Origin: Sphingobium cupriresistens
GTDB taxonomy: Bacteria; Pseudomonadota; Alphaproteobacteria; Sphingomonadales; Sphingomonadaceae
DNA: 64,000 bases
Assembly (NCBI RefSeq): GCF_004152865.1
Contig: NZ_SEOO01000022.1
Coordinates: forward strand, 1 to 64,000
Direction: 5' to 3'
Notes under the pieces: model-generated
What the model was told of the DNA's origin: nothing
The model's input: the letters and a program-made list of their open reading frames with translations, nothing else
Databases searched by the model: none
Part shown: piece after piece, positions 8,636 through 15,194 of the stretch
How the letters are laid out: every line of letters starts with the position of its first letter
Position numbering within the stretch: the stretch's first letter is position 1
Position numbers and translations under genes: made by a program

Positions 8636-8937
8636 TCTATGACGTTCAGCTGTCCGCCCTGGCGATCGAAGACCTGATTGCACTCCACCAATGGGTAAGC
8701 GCGGAAGCCGATATTCCCACGGCAGACGGCTATCTGGCCAGAATTGAAGAACGCATTGCGGCACTGGCCGACTTCCCCCATCGCGGATCGTCCCGTGATG
8801 ACCTGATCGCAGGCCTGCGCACGCTGACATTCGAGCGCCGCCTGCTGATCGCCTACAGCGTGGACGGGCAAGTCGTCACCGTCCAGCGCGTCATCAACGC
8901 CCTGCGCGACCTTGGGCCTGCCTTCCGTGATTCCTGA
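8632..8937 (+). CDS. parE: Type II toxin, RelE/ParE family
   Basis: A 101-residue toxin with the ParE layout: an N-terminal strand and helices (VQLSALAIEDLIALHQWV, then YLARIEERIAALADFPHRG) and the C-terminal strands RTLTFERRLLIAYSVDG and VTVQRVINALRDL. ParE toxins block DNA gyrase, while some relatives are RelE-like ribonucleases; the sequence alone does not decide. It overlaps parD by four bases, typical of coupled synthesis. No truncation or frameshift is seen. Confidence 0.87.
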   Translation: MIYDVQLSALAIEDLIALHQWVSAEADIPTADGYLARIEERIAALADFPHRGSSRDDLIAGLRTLTFERRLLIAYSVDGQVVTVQRVINALRDLGPAFRDS

Positions 8938-8940
8938 AAT

Positions 8941-9234
8941 TCAGGGGCGGTCCAAGTTGGAGCGCGGGCCGAATTCCTTCACGATCGCGGCAAATCGTTC
9001 GTCGGCTTCTGCCTCTGTTTCCGGGATCGACCGAAGAAACTCGATGTCATCGAGAAATTGGGGCAGCATGTCCGGGTGATCTTCCCAGACGACGCAGAAT
9101 ACGTCGAACAGCAAATCCGGCTTGGTGCTGAAACAATCCGCCGCCATCTGCTCCAGCCATTTACGGATGTGGTTTAGTTTGGATACCGTATCAAACGGGT
9201 CAAATTCGAGGGGTTCTGCCATTGTCGTCTCCAT
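8941..9234 (-). CDS. Hypothetical protein
   Basis: A 97-residue acidic protein from ATG 9234 (METTMAEPLEFDPFD); a second ATG lies at 9222. The longer frame to 9429 is rejected because its N-terminal part looks like non-coding translation. The body (WLEQMAADCFSTKPDLLFDV, then WEDHPDMLPQFLDDIEFL) is rich in Asp, Glu and aromatics and appears helical. No family is recognised. The gene is convergent with parE, three bases apart. Confidence 0.6.
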   Translation of the reverse strand: METTMAEPLEFDPFDTVSKLNHIRKWLEQMAADCFSTKPDLLFDVFCVVWEDHPDMLPQFLDDIEFLRSIPETEAEADERFAAIVKEFGPRSNLDRP

Positions 9235-9701
9235 CGTGCTGTGAATGGCGATGGCTCGATTTGGCCGGGTGTTGGAAACCTGGCCTCTCGCACAGGCGCT
9301 GCCGCTTTTGGGCAAAACCTTGGACATGGACGACAACCACCCGGCCAAAACGATGCCATGGCCGACTGAGAGTTTCGAGGTTTCCACGCCTCGTCTACCG
9401 TCTCTGGAAGATGCCCCCATCCATGCCAAAGTAGGACGATTCGGGCAACGATGGACGTCCGCGATTGACCATAAAGGAAAATAGTAGGTTCGAGGCTAGG
9501 TCTTTGGGGACTGCCGACCCGCACGAGACGCCGGCTTTCGACCAGCTATGGCGCAACGTTCTGCGATGCGAACGTTAGGAGCTGTTACTGGCGATCTGAC
9601 AAATTGGATCAGCTGGATTTGAAACTGCTCGTCCTGCGTGTAGAGAAGCTGAAGCGAATCAAGCGCAGGGGATTATTCATGGGCACGAAGCTGTCGAATC
9701 A
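9235..9701. other. Intergenic stretch with a possible small ORF or gene remnant
   Basis: About 470 bp without a convincing gene. One plus-strand frame at 9245-9484 (79 residues, MAMARFGRVLETWPLAQALP at the start, ending in a basic tail) has moderately gene-like codon use, but there is no ribosome-binding site and no family I know. The second half, up to 9701, is of lower GC and holds nothing recognisable. A decayed gene end is possible. Confidence 0.3.
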
Positions 9702-10397
9702 ATGACACTCAAGCTCGATATCCGTGGTCCCATTGTCGTCCTAGTCGCGGAATTCAATTCAGCAATTTTCCAGCCTCCTTGGATCGCCAAGCACCTGTTT
9801 GGTAAAGCCGAGGGTGACGAAATGGCGGCCGCTGAAATTCTCATTCAAAATGGCCCCCTGCTGATCCAACTCACATTTCTTGAGGGCGTAGCGATCAATG
9901 TCGCACCCAATCGGACGGAGATATTCGCCCTTGATGCGGAGCCAGAAACATTGGCACGCGCTGAAGGTGTTCTGCTGAAGATGCTCGAAGTGTTGCCGCA
10001 CACACCTTTAGCGGCTGTCGGTTGCAATCTGTCTTATGTCGATGACGATCCGAGTACGGCGATTGCTGAACTCTTCACTACGCCCGAAGGTTTCGAGGCC
10101 GAAGGCGTCCTGAACAGCCGGCAGAGTGGTGTGCAGCTTCAGCTTGAGGGCGAGCAGGTATTAAATTTCGTGCGCCTTCTTGGTCCGAAAGAGGCGCGCT
10201 ACTCATTTAACTACCACCGCGCCGAAAGCGACGCCGAAAGGTACAAGAATTTTGTTCCTGGGATGATCGCAAAGGCCCGAGAGGACAGCGAAACGCTTCT
10301 TAAGTCATTATATGGATACGAAGGCTGCGACGTGATCGGCTTCGTGGCCGGAAATCAGCAAGAGGGAAATGGCGATGACTCTCAAACAACCCATTGA
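9702..10397 (+). CDS. Hypothetical protein, first gene of a three-gene cassette
   Basis: A 231-residue soluble protein with alternating strand and helix segments (LDIRGPIVVLVAEFN, GPLLIQLTFLEGVAINVAPNR, GVQLQLEGEQVLNFVRLLG). No signal peptide, membrane segment, nucleotide-binding motif or nuclease motif is seen, and no family is recognised. Its last 29 bases overlap the next gene, which suggests coupled expression. The ribosome-binding site before ATG 9702 is weak. Codon use is less GC-biased than in the core genes to the right, fitting acquired DNA. The position between a toxin-antitoxin pair and mobilization genes makes defence or element maintenance a reasonable guess only. Confidence 0.6.
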   Translation: MTLKLDIRGPIVVLVAEFNSAIFQPPWIAKHLFGKAEGDEMAAAEILIQNGPLLIQLTFLEGVAINVAPNRTEIFALDAEPETLARAEGVLLKMLEVLPHTPLAAVGCNLSYVDDDPSTAIAELFTTPEGFEAEGVLNSRQSGVQLQLEGEQVLNFVRLLGPKEARYSFNYHRAESDAERYKNFVPGMIAKAREDSETLLKSLYGYEGCDVIGFVAGNQQEGNGDDSQTTH

Positions 10398-10632
10398 GAT
10401 TCGCTCGGTGAAGACCGGCCGCTTTGTCGTCCATACAGCAATCGTCAGCGATGCTGTGACTGCAGATTTCTGTAACGCGCCTCGGTCGTTTCGGGTGGTC
10501 AACAACGTGATTAAGGCAATGACCATCAGCCACGATGGAGTTGATATTCGGAACATCAATCGGCTTCTGCGGGAGCCTCAAGAGCCTGCCGCAGAGCTCA
10601 CAACTGTCGATGCGCTAGCGACGACGCGCTAA
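10369..10632 (+). CDS. Small hypothetical protein, second gene of a three-gene cassette
   Basis: An 87-residue protein with no recognised domain. The N-terminal half is strand-rich (QPIEIRSVKTGRFVVHTAIV), the middle FRVVNNVIKAMTI could be a helix, and the tail is low in hydrophobics. It starts inside the previous gene; an in-frame ATG at 10375 is also possible and has better spacing from AGAGGGA. It ends 19 bases before the third gene. Its size suits a partner, adaptor or inhibitor of a neighbour, but nothing in the sequence proves that. Confidence 0.5.
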   Translation: MAMTLKQPIEIRSVKTGRFVVHTAIVSDAVTADFCNAPRSFRVVNNVIKAMTISHDGVDIRNINRLLREPQEPAAELTTVDALATTR

Positions 10633-10651
10633 GAGAAGGTGGCGTAGCTGC

Positions 10652-11569
10652 ATGGCAGACGCGGCCTCGTTTGACTTTATTTTCGAGCCCAAAGAGCGGA
10701 TCGACCGGGAGCAACTGCTTCAGGGGGACTTGCTGCACCGAACTCCCGCGCTTGCGGAAGCTATCGGAAAGGCCCACTCGTATTATGCAACTGCTGCCGA
10801 TTACTCGCATTTTCTCGTCTTGACGCAATCATGTGATCTCGTCCGGCGAAAGGGCAGATGCAAGAGTCGCTACATTACGATTTGTGCGGTTCGGCCACTG
10901 TCGCTCGCTGTGGCTCGAGAGCTCGAGCGGTACACTAATCCACTCGATGGTTGCCCGGTGCCGCTCGGGAACGTCGAGAACAACGTCCTAGCTCGCCAGT
11001 ACCTTGAGCGGGTGTTGAATAATACCGTCGACGGTATTTTCTTCATTCCCCGCGGTGCGGCCGCAACGGTAGACGAGCACCTGTGCGCCTTCCTCGCCCT
11101 CTCAGTGGCTTTGCGAGTAGACCATTACGACACGTGCCTTAGTGCAAAGGTTGGCCAAGCAAAGGAGATATTCGCGGCAAAGGTAGGTTCGCTGGCCAGC
11201 AATCTGTATGCGCGAATCGCCACGCCCGACCTCCACGAGCGCAATGATAGAAAGGCCGTAGATGCGTACACGAAGGCGTTTCTTGAAGAACTAGGCTACG
11301 CCAGTGTGGTTTGGCTGACGCCCTTTCAGCGCACTTTCCTAGAAGGGCAGATCGCCGTGGCGCTACAAGCCTCCGGCCAAGATCAGCTCACGCCCGAAGA
11401 GGCAGTGAATCTGCTCAAGAATTTGCCAAGCGAAGCGGATGCAATCGCCGATCGGGTGGTCAAGGTGCTGACAGATCGGCAACTTTTGGAAGACGACCCT
11501 CAGGTTCATAAAAAAGCACGAAACTTTCTGAAGAACGACCGAGAGTATCAGAAGTTGGCAAAGCGGTAG
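10652..11569 (+). CDS. Hypothetical protein with TQSCDLV motif, third gene of a three-gene cassette
   Basis: A 305-residue soluble protein. The N-terminal third carries the striking sequence HFLVLTQSCDLVRRKG followed by RYITICAVRPLS, with Cys, Asp and several basic residues, which could be an active or metal-binding site. The rest is mostly helical and the tail is basic (KKARNFLKNDREYQKLAKR). An AAGGTGG ribosome-binding site precedes the ATG. I do not recognise the family and see no Walker, nuclease or helix-turn-helix motif. With the two genes before it, it forms a compact unit inside the island. Confidence 0.6.
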   Translation: MADAASFDFIFEPKERIDREQLLQGDLLHRTPALAEAIGKAHSYYATAADYSHFLVLTQSCDLVRRKGRCKSRYITICAVRPLSLAVARELERYTNPLDGCPVPLGNVENNVLARQYLERVLNNTVDGIFFIPRGAAATVDEHLCAFLALSVALRVDHYDTCLSAKVGQAKEIFAAKVGSLASNLYARIATPDLHERNDRKAVDAYTKAFLEELGYASVVWLTPFQRTFLEGQIAVALQASGQDQLTPEEAVNLLKNLPSEADAIADRVVKVLTDRQLLEDDPQVHKKARNFLKNDREYQKLAKR

Positions 11570-11660
11570 ACGTTGGCCACCAAAAAGCGCGAATTTCACG
11601 GATCATCCATCAACCTTGCCAACCAAAATTGCTGAACCGGCCAAACCGCCGATTCATCTT

Positions 11661-11683
11661 GCTACTGCCCAAAGGGCGGCAGC
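11661..11683. other. Hairpin with AAA loop between convergent genes
   Basis: A ten-base arm (GCTACTGCCC) faces an imperfect complement (GGGCGGCAGC) across an AAA loop, with one mismatch and one G-T pair. It lies between the end of the plus-strand cassette and the end of the relaxase gene. No T-run follows on either strand, so it is not a standard terminator. It could be a bidirectional transcription barrier or part of a transfer origin; neither can be shown. Confidence 0.3.
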
Positions 11684-11784
11684 TAAGTCCTAGGCTCAGT
11701 CATAAACTGAATGTTCGCTCATTGGTTTGGGACGATCTCTGTCGAACCGCATGGATGTCGGCTCATTGCGAGCGCCGCGAAATC

Positions 11785-13005
11785 TCAGCGGCTTGGCCCC
11801 TCTATATCCCGTGCCCGGTCACGCGCCCGAACTTGGCGCACAGCTGGATGCCGGTCGAGAATCATCTCCTCCAGTCGTTGTGCCTGCCGAGATAGCCGTC
11901 CAGCAGCGCCCTGCGGTTTCGTGCTTCCGATTTTTTCGGCCGAATCCTTCGTCAGCTCATTGAGTTTTGCCGTTGAAGCTCTCAACTTGTCCGCTGCTTC
12001 AGCAAGCTGCGCTAACCTAACTGCCGAGTTCTCGGGCATAAGCGGCGACGCAACCTCGCGATCAGGTGACGTGATCGCCATGGCTGCGATCAGCCCACGC
12101 AACGCCTTTGCACAGGAAAGCTCGGAGTTTCCTCCATGACGTTCAAGTTCTTCGACCGCTCGCATGTAAATTGACGTTACCCGTTCCGTATTCTCCGCGC
12201 GGTATTGATCGAAGGCAGTCCTAGACCCAGCCGATGGCCTTTGCTGCCGTTCGCGGGCCTTCTGAGCCGCAATGTCTTCCCGCCTCGGTGGAAAACCACG
12301 CGCCGCACGCCGGGTCGCGTCTGCTTCAACACCGCGCGAGCGAAGGTTCTCGGCAAACCGCTCGCGGCAATGGGCTAGAAATTCGCGGTCGGGATTGAAA
12401 CGGCGACCGTCCTGGTCCCGGTTGGCGACGATCAGGTGGACATGGGGATGCGCCTCATCGGTGTGCAGCACCATGACCCACCGACGGTTGACCATGTCTT
12501 GCTCGGCGAACTCCTTGACGGCCTCACGAACGATGGCGGGGTCTGTGCCGGGAGGCATGGAGAATACCATCGCCAGCGCCGTGGCTCCTTTTCTCCGCGT
12601 CTCATCGGACATTTCGTGGAGTTGCCATTCGCGGGCCAATTGCTGCATCTCGTCCGCCCGCGCAAGCAGTTGGCCTTCACTGGTTTCCAGCGGAAGAGGC
12701 TCCTGATCGGTCACTCCCAAGCGGGCAACATAGGTGAAGGCGCCCAGCACGCTGCCCGCCCCATGGATGCGCCCGGTGATCTTCACCACGGTCTGCGGAA
12801 CACGCCGCGTCGTCCGCTCCAACGCCTCCATCGCTCGCTGGCTTCGGTTGGCTGGTGGTCGGAAATTCTCTCCTCTGCCTGACAGCATGGCACGGGTGAG
12901 TTGCCCATTGCCCTTTCGATCGACCTTGCCGCGCCGCGCAGCAGGCGCACCCTGTATCCGCTCCAACCCGTCCAGCGTTTCGTCGGAAAACTGGAAGCCC
13001 CTCAT
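11785..13005 (-). CDS. Relaxase / mobilization nuclease (MobA/VirD2-like)
   Basis: A 406-residue protein that should nick the transfer origin and lead the strand into a recipient. The three-histidine metal motif is clear: H181-T-D and then H186-P-H188-V-H190-L. A candidate catalytic tyrosine lies upstream at about 92 (AFTYVAR). The C-terminal third is helical and charged. The start is ATG 13005, overlapping the mobC stop as ATGA; the longer frame to 13053 is rejected. It is the last gene of the repC-mobC-relaxase operon. No coupling protein or mating-pair genes are seen in the window, so transfer would depend on a helper. Confidence 0.88.
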   Translation of the reverse strand: MRGFQFSDETLDGLERIQGAPAARRGKVDRKGNGQLTRAMLSGRGENFRPPANRSQRAMEALERTTRRVPQTVVKITGRIHGAGSVLGAFTYVARLGVTDQEPLPLETSEGQLLARADEMQQLAREWQLHEMSDETRRKGATALAMVFSMPPGTDPAIVREAVKEFAEQDMVNRRWVMVLHTDEAHPHVHLIVANRDQDGRRFNPDREFLAHCRERFAENLRSRGVEADATRRAARGFPPRREDIAAQKARERQQRPSAGSRTAFDQYRAENTERVTSIYMRAVEELERHGGNSELSCAKALRGLIAAMAITSPDREVASPLMPENSAVRLAQLAEAADKLRASTAKLNELTKDSAEKIGSTKPQGAAGRLSRQAQRLEEMILDRHPAVRQVRARDRARDIEGPSR

Positions 13006-13589
13006 GCGCCGCGTTTCCCGATTCGGGATGCCCGCTTGCCGCCCCCGATCCAATAGCTGACCTCCGCCGCTGTGATGCTGGATAGGTCGAACGTAGCTGT
13101 TGCGATGACGGTCGATAGTCGATCCTCCATCCCGATCACCGCCTGCGCAGCCAGCTCGATCGGGACAGAAGCGTCAGGCCGGTTGGCGGCATTCACCGCC
13201 TTCACCGCTTGATTGAGCGAGCGCCCGATTGCGCGAACCTGCACGGCCAGCTTGAGGATGGATTGCGCGCTCGCTGGCACCAACCGAAGTTCCCCCGCTC
13301 GGTCCCACAATTGCCAGCGTATCGTCCGCTTGATCCATTGCGCGCGGGTCAGGCCCGCCTGCTGGGCGACGGTTTCCATTGCCGCAACCTCCTCGGATGG
13401 AAAGCGCATGGACACCAGTTTGGACGGGCAAGTGAACGCCGGAACATCGCGGATTTCATCGGGCCGTTTTTGCAGGGCGTCGATCAGCGCGCGTTTGATC
13501 CAGGCGCTGCGCGTCATCCCAGCAGCCTTCGCCAGCAGGTCGATTGCTTGGGCAAGATCATCCTCGATCCTGAGGCCAACCGGCGTCAT
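13002..13589 (-). CDS. mobC: MobC-like accessory mobilization protein with two ribbon-helix-helix motifs
   Basis: A 195-residue protein. Two ribbon-helix-helix units can be read in tandem, at about residues 4-40 (GLRIEDDLAQAIDLLAKAAG, then MTRSAWIKRALIDAL) and about 58-95 (SMRFPSEEVAAMETVAQQAG, then LTRAQWIKRTIRWQL). The second half carries the MobC-like segment AIGRSLNQAVKAVN, typical of relaxosome accessory proteins that help the relaxase open the transfer origin. It overlaps repC and the relaxase gene by four bases on each side. The single-chain duplication could bind DNA as a pseudo-dimer, which is inference. Confidence 0.82.
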   Translation of the reverse strand: MTPVGLRIEDDLAQAIDLLAKAAGMTRSAWIKRALIDALQKRPDEIRDVPAFTCPSKLVSMRFPSEEVAAMETVAQQAGLTRAQWIKRTIRWQLWDRAGELRLVPASAQSILKLAVQVRAIGRSLNQAVKAVNAANRPDASVPIELAAQAVIGMEDRLSTVIATATFDLSSITAAEVSYWIGGGKRASRIGKRGA

Positions 13590-14764
13590 GACAGCCTCGT
13601 GCAGCGAGCATAACGTGCAGCCATTTGTCCGAAAATGCTGTCGGTTATGCTATCCTGCGCATTTCCAATCTCACTCCTCCCCGTCTTTCTCCCTTCGTTC
13701 TTTCGGTCGCGGATCGCGGCGACCATCCCGGCAAGGTTCATCGTTCCGGCCAAGGTAGATTTCACCATCCCCGCCAGACACCCCGCAGGTTTGCGGGCGT
13801 GGTAGCGATGGCCGGAGGACAGGGCGGCATTGCGCTGGATGATGATGACGCAAAGGGCCGCATGTTCACGTCCAAGACGAGCGCAGGCGGACTGCCACGA
13901 CCGCTGACCAATCCCCATCTGAATAGCCATATGGAGCGACGTTTCGACAATGCCGGACCATGTGGTTCCGCCAAACATCGCAAGAGCCTCACGATACTCG
14001 TCGGTAGCGATCAGGGCAGCCTGCTGGGGTGACATGCGCAGGTCGGGCGTTTGCGACGGCTCCCCGCTGCTACAGGTTTTTGAAGATTGTTCTGGTGGTA
14101 TATTGGGTGCGCAATTTTCTTCCGATCCATCGGAAATTTTCTGCGCACCGGCACCATCGCGAAGCATGGTCAGGACTTCCGCCAAGGCATCCCTGATAGC
14201 CGTCAGCCGGTCGAGGTCCGTGATGCGCGCCGTGCGACCATGCGGCAAAATTTCGTCGGCCATCGTGCGCAGGTTCATCTGCTCACTCGAACGAATGGCG
14301 CGATTGATCTGGCGGATATCGGCCTTGCACTGATCGACCGCACGATCGCGCAATCGTATCGCTTGCAGCTTGTCCTGCAATTCGTGGAAGCGGAGGATCA
14401 GCGGAGCGAGATTGATGCCCGACGCCCAGATGACCCGACCATCACGCCGCTCGCCATAGCGCGCACCGTTGCCGCCCGTGGAGCGGATCAGGAAGCCCGC
14501 ATCTTCCAGCTCCCGTTCCGCGCCATTGATTGAGCGCGGCGTGAGGCCGATCGCCCGCGCCGTGGTCGCCACCTGTGACCAGACGGCGCAGACCCGGCCC
14601 TTGCGGTAATCCTCATCCGATGTTCTGAGGACATAATGGCGAACCAATGCGATGGCGGTCTTCGACAGCCGATAGTGGGATTTGGCAACCTGTTCGAACA
14701 CGGACAGCAAATCGAAGCGACCACAGTTCTCCGGCAGGCCCGAATGGGTCAGGGCGATGCTCAT
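13586..14764 (-). CDS. repC: Replication initiation protein, RepC family
   Basis: A 392-residue initiator of the repABC plasmid type. The N-terminal winged-helix region is typical (FDLLSVFEQVAKSHYRLSKT, RKGRVCAVWSQVATTARAIG, LTPRSINGAERELEDAGFLI). A linker rich in Ser, Gln and Pro near 200-245 separates it from the C-terminal domain (IVETSLHMAIQMGIGQRSWQ). A strong GGGAGG ribosome-binding site precedes ATG 14764. There is no repA or repB beside it, as in several integrated elements of sphingomonads. In plasmids the origin lies inside repC. A role in replicating the excised element is inferred. Confidence 0.85.
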   Translation of the reverse strand: MSIALTHSGLPENCGRFDLLSVFEQVAKSHYRLSKTAIALVRHYVLRTSDEDYRKGRVCAVWSQVATTARAIGLTPRSINGAERELEDAGFLIRSTGGNGARYGERRDGRVIWASGINLAPLILRFHELQDKLQAIRLRDRAVDQCKADIRQINRAIRSSEQMNLRTMADEILPHGRTARITDLDRLTAIRDALAEVLTMLRDGAGAQKISDGSEENCAPNIPPEQSSKTCSSGEPSQTPDLRMSPQQAALIATDEYREALAMFGGTTWSGIVETSLHMAIQMGIGQRSWQSACARLGREHAALCVIIIQRNAALSSGHRYHARKPAGCLAGMVKSTLAGTMNLAGMVAAIRDRKNEGRKTGRSEIGNAQDSITDSIFGQMAARYARCTRLS

Positions 14765-14824
14765 GATGCACCTCCCGACAGCGTATGAGTTGCGCGGCTG
14801 AATCCGTTGAGATATGCTCGACGA

Positions 14825-14885
14825 ATAGCCGCACAGCTATGCAATCCGCCGTCGCAAAGGGTGCCAGCCCTTTCGACGGCTTTTT
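14825..14885 (+). ncRNA. Candidate counter-transcribed RNA upstream of repC
   Basis: On the strand opposite to repC, a weak promoter can be drawn (TTGCGC at 14790-14795, 17 bp, TATGCT at 14813-14818) that would start a transcript of about 60 bases ending at the strong terminator hairpin 14849-14885. In repABC plasmids a small antisense RNA of this size, transcribed away from repC in exactly this position, limits RepC synthesis. The hairpin is seen; the promoter and function are inferred. Confidence 0.4.
14849..14885 (+). terminator. Rho-independent terminator reading away from repC
   Basis: The arm CCGTCGCAAAGGG pairs with CCCTTTCGACGG around a short loop and is followed by CTTTTT. The stem is long and nearly perfect. 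No protein gene runs into it on the plus strand, so it most likely ends the candidate antisense RNA; in the repC leader the complementary hairpin would also form. Confidence 0.7.
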
Positions 14886-15028
14886 CATTCCAGCCCTGAC
14901 CTTCCCAGCGTTGCAACTGATGTTCCGAGTGGACAGCAGATGGACCGCAGCGGTTACGATATGAAGGTTTTAACTGCCAATCGTCCGGTACTGAAACCGC
15001 AGTTATCCGCGATTTTAGGCCTGAGTGT

Positions 15029-15078
15029 GACCCTTCACACGGGTGGGGTCGCAGGTTCAATCCCTGCCGCGCCCACCA
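15029..15078 (+). other. 3' half of tRNA-Val(CAC): attachment site at the island's right end
   Basis: From 15031 the sequence reads as the 3' half of a tRNA-Val: anticodon loop TTCACAC (anticodon CAC), the 3' anticodon strand GGGT, a variable loop, the T-arm GCAGG-TTCAATC-CCTGC, the acceptor strand CGCGCCC, discriminator A and an encoded CCA. The expected 5' acceptor GGGCGCG and the D-arm are absent upstream. This is the classic scar of tRNA-targeted integration and separates accessory DNA on the left from core genes on the right. Confidence 0.8.
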
Positions 15079-15194
15079 TGATCCAGGCGATCATGGCAGG
15101 ACAGATAATTTCCCGGCATTGATCTTTTCTAATGTGTGGCGCTAAATCCGCGCTATCATTCGGTGCGTTTGCGCGCCGACCGGAAAGGACAATT

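Larger units (their letters stand above)
1..15078. mobile_element. Genomic island / integrative mobilizable element, right end (left end outside window)
   Basis: The right limit is set by a tRNA-Val(CAC) 3' half at 15029-15078 that has no matching 5' half. Everything to its left is accessory: an IS tip, restriction systems, a toxin-antitoxin pair, unknown genes, relaxase, MobC and RepC. Everything to its right is core metabolism. Elements that integrate in tRNA genes normally rebuild the gene with an element-borne 3' copy at one end and leave the displaced 3' half at the other, so the intact tRNA-Val and probably the integrase should lie left of position 1. The left limit, total size and mobility are inference. 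Confidence 0.7.

Noticed and set aside
15025-15040. Perfect hairpin GTGTGA/TCACAC considered as an operator
   Set aside because: It overlaps the anticodon region of the tRNA-Val 3' half, which explains most of it.
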